DNA of 64,000 bases, taken from contig CAVSSK010000006.1 of NCBI GenBank assembly GCA_963730395.1, positions 186,001-250,000 of the forward strand, in the 5' to 3' direction. The translations under genes and the position numbers were made by a program. Positions 58,425-64,000 of this stretch are shown piece after piece. Source of the DNA: Bog-473 sp963730395. Lineage in GTDB: Bacteria; Actinomycetota; Acidimicrobiia; Acidimicrobiales; RAAP-2. The notes under the pieces are model-generated. The model was given only the letters and a program-made list of their open reading frames with translations, was not told where the DNA came from and did not search any database. Each line of letters begins with the position of its first letter. Within the stretch, counting starts at the first letter, position 1.

Positions 58425-59726
58425 ATGACGCTCACCGAGAAGGAGGCCCCGGCGGCGGATCCGCCCCTCGGACCCGACCCGACGCCCGGCGGGAACCCGG
58501 CCCGGGTCGTCCAGCTCCTGTTCGCCGTTGCCCTGATCACGGCCGTCTTCATCGCTCTCGGCTGGGGCGACCTGCTCCTCTTCATCGCCATCCTGGTGGC
58601 CATCGTCATGCTGCACGAGCTGGGCCACTTCGTCACCGCCAAGCGGGCCGGCATGAAGGTCACCGAGTACTTCGTGGGCTTCGGGCCCCGCCTCTGGTCG
58701 GTGCGCCGGGGTGAGACCGAGTACGGGGTCAAGGCGATCCCGGCCGGCGGCTACGTGCGCATCACGGGCTTCACCTCGACCGAGGACGTCACGCCCGAGG
58801 ACGAGCCACGGGCCTACCGCCAGCAGCCTTTCCACCAGCGCATCATCGTGGCCTCGGCCGGCTCGGCCATGCACTTCCTGATCGCCTTCGTCCTGGCCGT
58901 GATCCTGGTCCTCGGGTTCGGAGTGGCCACCAACAACTACACGGTGGCCTCGGTCGAGCACTGGACCGGCGTCACCACGCCCGCCGCGCTGGCGGGCCTC
59001 AAGCCGGGGGACACCATCGTGTCCATCGACGGGAAGTCGTTCGCCAACCCGACCGACATGACGAACATCGTCAAGCGCTCCGTCGGCAAGCCGCTGCAGC
59101 TCGGGGTCGAGCGCAACGGCCGGCTGATCCACCTGACGGCCACGCCGGCCGACGGCAAGGGCATCACCGTCAACGGCCAGGCGCTGAGCGACCGCGGCTA
59201 TCTCGGTGTCGAGATCCGCCAGGCCACGGCGTCGGTCGGGCCCTTGGCCGCGATCGGCCACTCGTTCAACACCATGTGGCAGGTGACCGACCAGGAGGTC
59301 ACAGGCATCGCGCAGACCTTCTCACCGAGCGGCCTCACGTCCGTGTTCCACCAGGTGACAAACTCCAAGGCGGCCCAGTCGGCGGTGAACAACCCCGGCT
59401 CTGCGCCTCGCCCGGTGTCCATCGTCGGCATCACCAACCTGGGCGCCCAGTCGGAGCAGGCTGGCCTCGCGCCGGTCCTGATGCTGCTCATCGCGATCAA
59501 CATCGTGTTCGGGATCTTGAACATGCTGCCGATGATCCCGCTGGACGGCGGGCACGTCGCCGTCGCCGCATACGAGTGGATCCGCACGAAGAAGGGCGAG
59601 CCCTACTACCGAGCGGACATCACCAAGCTCTTCCCGGTGGCGGCACTCTTCATCGCCTTCCTCGCGGTGTTCGTCTTCGCCGGGATCTACCTCGACATCA
59701 CGCACCCGCTCCAAATCCCGCACTGA
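58425..59726 (+). CDS. rseP: Site-2 intramembrane zinc metalloprotease (RIP/RseP family)
   Basis: Membrane protease that cuts anti-sigma factors and other membrane proteins. The zinc motif HExxH is in 'MLHELGHFVTAKRAG' and the second part in 'MLPMIPLDGGHVAVA'. One PDZ domain lies between ('GLKPGDTIVSIDGKSF'). 433 residues, four membrane helices. It stands in the dxr-rseP-ispG order common in actinobacteria. The ATG at 58425 has no Shine-Dalgarno. Confidence 0.93.
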   Translation: MTLTEKEAPAADPPLGPDPTPGGNPARVVQLLFAVALITAVFIALGWGDLLLFIAILVAIVMLHELGHFVTAKRAGMKVTEYFVGFGPRLWSVRRGETEYGVKAIPAGGYVRITGFTSTEDVTPEDEPRAYRQQPFHQRIIVASAGSAMHFLIAFVLAVILVLGFGVATNNYTVASVEHWTGVTTPAALAGLKPGDTIVSIDGKSFANPTDMTNIVKRSVGKPLQLGVERNGRLIHLTATPADGKGITVNGQALSDRGYLGVEIRQATASVGPLAAIGHSFNTMWQVTDQEVTGIAQTFSPSGLTSVFHQVTNSKAAQSAVNNPGSAPRPVSIVGITNLGAQSEQAGLAPVLMLLIAINIVFGILNMLPMIPLDGGHVAVAAYEWIRTKKGEPYYRADITKLFPVAALFIAFLAVFVFAGIYLDITHPLQIPH

Positions 59727-59730
59727 CCTC

Positions 59731-60972
59731 GTGGAGCTCTCCTCCTCACTGCTGTCGCCTCGCCGGCCGACCCGTCGCATCACGCTCGGAGGCGTGCCGA
59801 TCGGCGACGGCGCCCCGATCACCGTGCAGTCGATGACGACCACGAAGACGGCGGACGTCGACGGCACCCTGGCGCAGATCTACGCGCTGGCCGCCGCAGG
59901 GGCGGACATCGTGCGCTGCACCTGCAACGAGGAGGCAGCGGCGGAGGGCCTGGCGCACATCGTCCCGCGCTCGCCGGTGCCGATCGTGGCGGACATCCAC
60001 TTCCACCACGAGATGGCGTTGGCGGCGCTCGAGGCCGGTGTCCAGGGGCTCCGCCTGAACCCGGGCAACCTGCGCAAGGAGGCCGAGATCAAGCAGGTGG
60101 CCGCCGAGGCGCGCGACCGCGGCGTGCCCATCCGCATCGGGGTCAACGCCGGATCGCTGCACCCCGACCTCTACAAGAAGTACGGGGGTGCGACGCCCGA
60201 GGCGCTGGTGGAGTCCGCCCGCAACGAGCTGGCGTTCTTCGAGGAGGTGGGCTTCGACGACGTCAAGATCTCCGTGAAGGCGTCATCGGTGGCGCTGATG
60301 ATCGCGTCGTACCGCCTGGCCTCGGAGACCTTCGACCACCCGCTGCACCTGGGCGTGACCGAGGCGGGACCGCCGCCGGGCGGGTTGGTCAAGGGCACGG
60401 CGGGCATCGGGGCCCTCCTGGCCGAGGGAATCGGCGACACCATCCGCTACTCGCTCACCGCTGACCCGGTCGAGGAGGCCCGTGCCGGCCGCCAGCTGCT
60501 CGAGTCGCTCGGCCTCCGTGAACGCAAGGGCCTCGATCTCATCGCGTGCCCCTCGTGCGGGCGCGCCCAGGTGGACGTGATCGCCGTGGCCAAGGAGGCC
60601 CAGGAGGCCCTCGAGAAGCTGAGCCTCCCCATTCAGGTGGCCGTCATGGGCTGCGTGGTCAACGGCCCCGGCGAGGCGCGGGAGGCCGACATCGGCATTG
60701 CCGCTGGCAAGCAGAAGGGTCACCTGTTCATCCGGGGCAAGATCATCCGCGTCGTCCCCGAGGAAGACATGGTCCAGGCGCTCGTGGACGAGGCAGAGCG
60801 TCTGGTGGCCGAGGGGGTCGAGGCTCGCATGGCCGCTGCGGACGCGAGCGCGGAGGCCGAGGCGGAGGCCGACCGGCGCGCGCTGCTCGAGTCGACCGGC
60901 GCGGATCCCAACCACACCTCGGAGAAGATCGAGATCATCCGTCGGCACAGCGACAACGAGGGCCCGCACTAG
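59731..60972 (+). CDS. ispG: 4-hydroxy-3-methylbut-2-en-1-yl diphosphate synthase
   Basis: Iron-sulfur enzyme of the MEP pathway, 413 residues. 'PITVQSMTTTKTADV' begins it. 'VADIHFHHEMALAALE', 'LRLNPGN' and the cluster cysteines in 'CPSCGRAQVDV' and 'VMGCVVNGPGEA' are conserved. The C-terminus is extended by an alanine/glutamate-rich segment. GTG 59731 is four bases after rseP. The TAG stop starts the presumed proS -10 box. Confidence 0.95.
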   Translation: MELSSSLLSPRRPTRRITLGGVPIGDGAPITVQSMTTTKTADVDGTLAQIYALAAAGADIVRCTCNEEAAAEGLAHIVPRSPVPIVADIHFHHEMALAALEAGVQGLRLNPGNLRKEAEIKQVAAEARDRGVPIRIGVNAGSLHPDLYKKYGGATPEALVESARNELAFFEEVGFDDVKISVKASSVALMIASYRLASETFDHPLHLGVTEAGPPPGGLVKGTAGIGALLAEGIGDTIRYSLTADPVEEARAGRQLLESLGLRERKGLDLIACPSCGRAQVDVIAVAKEAQEALEKLSLPIQVAVMGCVVNGPGEAREADIGIAAGKQKGHLFIRGKIIRVVPEEDMVQALVDEAERLVAEGVEARMAAADASAEAEAEADRRALLESTGADPNHTSEKIEIIRRHSDNEGPH

Positions 60973-60975
60973 CCT
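60970..60975 (+). promoter_or_regulatory. Candidate -10 box for proS, overlapping the ispG stop codon
   Basis: TAGCCT, with TAG also ending ispG, eight bases before ATG 60984, and no Shine-Dalgarno. Confidence 0.5.
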
Positions 60976-60983
60976 GCCCAGCC

Positions 60984-62396
60984 ATGACCAAGGGCGCCAT
61001 CGTGTCGCGGGGGGAGGATTTCCCGCGCTGGTACCAGGAAGTCATCGCCGGAGCCGAGATGGCCGACAACGGCCCGGCCCGCGGCACCATGGTCATCCGC
61101 CCGTGGGGGTACGGGGTCTGGGAGCTCATGCAAGCCGAGCTCGACCGCCGTATCAAGGAGGCCGGAGCCGAGAACGCCTACTTCCCGCTCTTCATCCCCG
61201 AGTCCTTCCTGAAGCTCGAGGCGGAGCACGTCGAAGGGTTTGCGCCCGAGCTGGCGGTCGTCACCCACGGCGGCGGGAAGGAGCTCGAGGAGCCGCTGGT
61301 CGTCCGGCCCACCAGCGAGACCGTGATCAACCACTTCTTCTCCAAGTGGGTGCAGAGCCACCGCGACCTGCCGCTGCTCATCAACCAGTGGGCGAACGTG
61401 GTGCGCTGGGAGCTGCGGCCGCGGCTCTTCCTGCGCACGAGCGAGTTCCTCTGGCAGGAGGGCCACACGGCCCATGCCACCGAGGACGACGCCCGTGCCT
61501 ACGCGCTGCGCGTCCTGACCGACGTCTACCACTCGACGATGGTCGACGTGCTGTCCATCCCGGTGCTGACCGGCCACAAGACGGCGCGGGAGCGATTCGC
61601 CGGCGCCAACCGCACCTGGACCTGCGAGGGAATGATGGGCGACGGCAAGGCGCTACAGATGGGCACGAGCCACGAGCTCGGGCAGAACTTCTCGCGTCCG
61701 TTCGACATCACCTTCTCCAACGCCTCGGGCGGCCTGGAGCACGTGTGGCAGACCTCGTGGGGGGTCTCGACCCGGCTCGTCGGAGCGCTCGTCATGGGCC
61801 ACGGCGACGACTTCGGCCTCCGCCTCCCCCCGGCGCTGGCGCCCGTGCAGGTGGTGGTCCTCGTCGTCAAGGACACGCCCGAGGTCGGGGCCGCCGCCGG
61901 CACACTCGTCGCCGAGCTACGGGCGGCCGGCCACCGGGTCCGCCTCGACGATCGCACCGACACGAGCTTCGGCCGGCGGAGCGTCGACTGGGAGCTGAAG
62001 GGTGTCCCCGTTCGGGTGGAGGTGGGGCCGCGCGACCTGGCCGAGGGCAACGTGACCGTGGTCACGCGCCATCGGCGGGAAAAGGCGAACGTCGCCCTGG
62101 GCGCGGTGCCCGACTCGGTGGCGACCGTGCTGGCCACGGCCGGGGCCGAGCTCCTGGCCGAGGCCACGACCGCCCGCGACGCCCGGACGGCGGACGCGTC
62201 CTCCCTGGCCGAGGCGGTGGAGGCCGGTTCGGTCGGCTTTGCCCGCGTCCGGCTGGGCGCCCTGGGTCCCGACGGGGAGGATCGACTCGCCGAGCACGCG
62301 ATCAGCGTCCGCTGCCTGCAGAGGCCCGACGGATCCCTGGCCACCCAAGGCGACGCCGAGGAGGACCTGATCGCCGTCGTGGGCCGGTCGTACTAG
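60984..62396 (+). CDS. proS: Prolyl-tRNA synthetase, archaeal/eukaryotic type
   Basis: Class II tRNA synthetase of 470 residues. 'RGEDFPRWYQEVI', 'VIRPWGYGVWELMQ', 'PLFIPESFL', motif 2 around 'QWANVVRWELRPRLFLRTSEFLWQEGHTAH' (partly quoted as 'RPRLFLRTSEF') and motif 3 'WGVSTRLVGALVMGHGDD' fit the shorter archaeal/eukaryotic ProS, which lacks the editing insert of the E. coli type. An anticodon-binding domain and a C-terminal domain follow. ATG 60984 has no ribosome site but sits eight bases after TAGCCT. Confidence 0.93.
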   Translation: MTKGAIVSRGEDFPRWYQEVIAGAEMADNGPARGTMVIRPWGYGVWELMQAELDRRIKEAGAENAYFPLFIPESFLKLEAEHVEGFAPELAVVTHGGGKELEEPLVVRPTSETVINHFFSKWVQSHRDLPLLINQWANVVRWELRPRLFLRTSEFLWQEGHTAHATEDDARAYALRVLTDVYHSTMVDVLSIPVLTGHKTARERFAGANRTWTCEGMMGDGKALQMGTSHELGQNFSRPFDITFSNASGGLEHVWQTSWGVSTRLVGALVMGHGDDFGLRLPPALAPVQVVVLVVKDTPEVGAAAGTLVAELRAAGHRVRLDDRTDTSFGRRSVDWELKGVPVRVEVGPRDLAEGNVTVVTRHRREKANVALGAVPDSVATVLATAGAELLAEATTARDARTADASSLAEAVEAGSVGFARVRLGALGPDGEDRLAEHAISVRCLQRPDGSLATQGDAEEDLIAVVGRSY

Positions 62397-62405
62397 TTCG
62401 GGGAT

Positions 62406-62414
62406 TGCTATAAT
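62406..62414 (+). promoter_or_regulatory. Extended -10 promoter of rimP-nusA
   Basis: TGC-TATAAT, a consensus -10 with the TGN extension. It lies ten bases after the proS stop. It is the only perfect TATAAT noticed upstream of a gene in the window. It gives a leader of about 100 bases before ATG 62519. Confidence 0.6.
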
Positions 62415-62450
62415 CACCAGGCTGTCCATTTTTAGATCAGTACCTCGTTG

Positions 62451-62474
62451 AAGCGTGGGCTGCGGCCCACGCTT
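62451..62474 (+). promoter_or_regulatory. Leader hairpin upstream of rimP
   Basis: AAGCGTGGGC pairs perfectly with GCCCACGCTT across a TGCG loop, in the presumed 5' leader of rimP-nusA. It has a terminator-like shape, followed by a T-rich stretch (TCGCTTT), so it may be an attenuator. GC-rich hairpins ahead of rimP are common, but the match to a known RNA family was not tested. Confidence 0.55.
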
Positions 62475-62518
62475 TCGCTTTGCGGGGGCAGGAACGACGA
62501 CCGGAGGAGGTGACGGCG

Positions 62519-63025
62519 ATGAGCAGGGACACGACTGACTTGGCGGGTGAGCTGTCGCCCATCCTCGAGGCGCGGGGCCTGGACCTGGTGGACGTGGAGC
62601 TGCACGGTGCCCAGCTCACGGTCTTCGTCGACCGTGAGGGCGGTGTCGGCCTCGATGAGCTCGGCGACGCCACCCGGGATGTCTCGGCCGCCCTCGACGT
62701 CATCGACCCGCTGCCGGGCCGTTACACGCTGTCGGTCTCGAGCCCTGGCCTGGAGCGGCGGCTACGGACTCCGGCCCACTTCGCCCGGGCGGTGGGGCAG
62801 AAGGTCACGGTCCGGGTCGACGCGGGCACGTCGGACGTACGGCGCATCACCGGGACGCTCGATGCCACCGACGAGACGGGCTGCACCCTGGTCGGCCCCG
62901 AGGTGCCGGGCGGCGAGGTCCGGATCGGCTACGACCAGATCGAGCGGGCGCGCACGGTGTTCGAGTGGGGGCCCAAGCCCCGCGCAACGAAGCGCGAGAA
63001 GAGTGAGAGGGTGACGCGGCCATGA
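62519..63025 (+). CDS. rimP: Ribosome maturation factor RimP
   Basis: Assembly factor for the 30S subunit, 168 residues. 'GLDLVDVELHGAQLTVFVDREGG' (in parts), 'VSSPGLERRLRTPAHFARAVG' and 'ERARTVFEWGP' are typical, with a basic C-terminus. ATG 62519 follows GGAGGAGGTG; a GTG at 62510 is possible but less likely. Its stop overlaps the nusA start (ATGA). Confidence 0.93.
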   Translation: MSRDTTDLAGELSPILEARGLDLVDVELHGAQLTVFVDREGGVGLDELGDATRDVSAALDVIDPLPGRYTLSVSSPGLERRLRTPAHFARAVGQKVTVRVDAGTSDVRRITGTLDATDETGCTLVGPEVPGGEVRIGYDQIERARTVFEWGPKPRATKREKSERVTRP

Positions 63026-64000
63026 GCAAGACCAATTTCGAGTTCCTCGACGCGCTGGGCCAGATCGCCCGCGACAAGGGGATCTCGGTCGAGACGCTGC
63101 TCGACGCCCTGGCCAATGCCCTGGTGGCCGCATACAAGCGCCGCCCCGACGCGGCCGAGGAGGCCGTGGTCACCATCGACCCCGACTCGGGGGAGATCCG
63201 GGTGTACGGCCAGGAGCTCAACGAGGAGGGGGAGGTCATCCGGGAGTGGGACGACACCCCCGACGACTTCGGGCGTATCGCCGCGCAGACTGCCAAGCAG
63301 GTCATCCTCCAGCGGATCCGCGAGGTCGAGCGGGACATGAAGTACGAGGAGTACGCCGGGCGCGAGGGCGACATCGTCACGGGGATCGTCCAGCAGACGG
63401 ACAACCGCTACACCCTGCTGGACCTGGGCAAGGTCGAGGCGCTCCTGCCCCAGGCCGAGCAGGTCTCCTATGAGCGCTACGAGCACGGGGCACGCCTGAA
63501 GGCCTACATCGTCGAGGTCCGCAAGACCACGAAGGGCCCCCAGATCGTGGTCAGCCGCACCCACCCGGGTCTGATCAAGCGGCTCTTCGAGCTGGAGGTG
63601 CCCGAGATCGGCTCCGGCGTGGTCGAGATCAAGGCGGCGGCCCGCGAGCCGGGCCACCGCACCAAGATCGCCGTGTGGTCGAACGACCCCAACGTCGACC
63701 CGGTCGGCGCCTGCGTCGGCGCCCGCGGCTCGCGGGTGCGGATGGTGACCAACGAGCTGCGCGGCGAGCGCGTCGACGTGGTGCCGTTCTCGGACGACCC
63801 GGTGGAGCTCATTCAGAATGCGCTGGCGCCGGCACACGTGCGCGAGGTCCGTCTCGACGAGGAGACCGGCACGGCCACCGTCATCGTGAGCGACTTCCAG
63901 CTCTCCCTCGCCATCGGCAAGGAGGGGCAGAACGCCCGCCTGGCGGCCCGCCTGACCGGGTGGCGCATCGACATCAAGAGCGAGACCCAGTTGGCCGAGG
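63022..64000 (+). CDS. nusA: Transcription termination/antitermination factor NusA, 3' end cut by window edge
   Basis: RNA-polymerase-binding factor. The first 326 codons are visible. The N-terminal domain ('DKGISVETLLDALANALVAAYKR' in parts), S1 domain ('GIVQQTDNRYTLLDLGKVEALLP' in parts) and KH domains ('DPVGACVGARGSRV', 'LAIGKEGQNARLAARLTGW') are present and complete up to the edge. ATG 63022 overlaps rimP. Confidence 0.95.
   Translation, partial: MSKTNFEFLDALGQIARDKGISVETLLDALANALVAAYKRRPDAAEEAVVTIDPDSGEIRVYGQELNEEGEVIREWDDTPDDFGRIAAQTAKQVILQRIREVERDMKYEEYAGREGDIVTGIVQQTDNRYTLLDLGKVEALLPQAEQVSYERYEHGARLKAYIVEVRKTTKGPQIVVSRTHPGLIKRLFELEVPEIGSGVVEIKAAAREPGHRTKIAVWSNDPNVDPVGACVGARGSRVRMVTNELRGERVDVVPFSDDPVELIQNALAPAHVREVRLDEETGTATVIVSDFQLSLAIGKEGQNARLAARLTGWRIDIKSETQLAE

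Overview
The window is chromosomal DNA of a high-GC actinobacterium. The best fit is a member of the Acidimicrobiia or a near relative. This is inferred from gene content, not from a 16S gene: a mycothiol-dependent maleylpyruvate-isomerase-family enzyme, a class II DAHP synthase, an MtrA/MtrB pair followed by a GerMN lipoprotein, an F420/LLM-type oxidoreductase, a ClpP2-type protease, and a secreted protein with 42-residue 'WLVASDGGIF' repeats. No rRNA, tRNA, CRISPR array, insertion sequence or prophage was seen, and no gene-free stretch exceeds 300 bases. About 62 protein genes fill the window.

Layout. 1-9186 (minus strand): a SulP permease cut by the left edge, a DUF7144 membrane protein, a DoxX-Rieske fusion, a membrane-anchored double beta-propeller protein, an alpha/beta-hydrolase-cyclase fusion, a D-aminoacylase-like amidohydrolase and a 51-residue zinc ribbon. 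9303-25068 (plus): an MDMPI-family enzyme, tig-clpP-clpX-folC, ndk, mreBCD-mrdA, the radical-SAM/DUF2344 pair, rne, rplU-rpmA. 25271-26466 (minus): a VOC protein and purine nucleoside phosphorylase. 26516-37141 (plus): copper amine oxidase, a DtxR-type regulator, an MTA/SAH-deaminase-like enzyme, obg-proB-proA, a MoxR ATPase with a VWA partner, and a histidine phosphatase. 37110-43729: mixed small accessory genes on both strands. 43726-47230: aroG (class II DAHP synthase) and a GH25-like secreted protein on the minus strand, an LLM oxidoreductase, nadD and rsfS on the plus strand. 47252-51628 (minus): an oligopeptide-type solute-binding protein followed by mtrA-mtrB-GerMN. 51728-64000 (plus): xerC, rpsB-tsf-pyrH-frr-cdsA-dxr-rseP-ispG-proS, then rimP-nusA running off the right edge.

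Three signals cut across the genes. (1) Many starts have a TANNNT -10 hexamer 6-10 bases upstream and no Shine-Dalgarno, as expected for leaderless or near-leaderless mRNAs. In four cases the TAG stop of the upstream gene is itself the first half of the next gene's -10 box, and in three divergent gene pairs two such promoters sit back to back. (2) Inside operons, stop and start codons overlap again and again as ATGA, GTGA or TTGA. (3) Nine apparent single-base frameshifts interrupt eight otherwise intact genes: DoxX-Rieske, clpX, DUF2344, universal stress protein, the GH25-like protein (two), LLM oxidoreductase, solute-binding protein and cdsA. Each is repaired by one base, so sequencing or assembly indels are the simplest reading. 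The clpX one creates a false clpX-folC fusion.

Most of the window is housekeeping: proteostasis, cell shape and wall, translation, isoprenoid and proline synthesis. The less ordinary parts are the promoter architecture, the solute-binding protein placed directly before mtrAB, the repeat/GH25 protein coupled to DAHP synthase, and the DoxX-Rieske and propeller neighbours.
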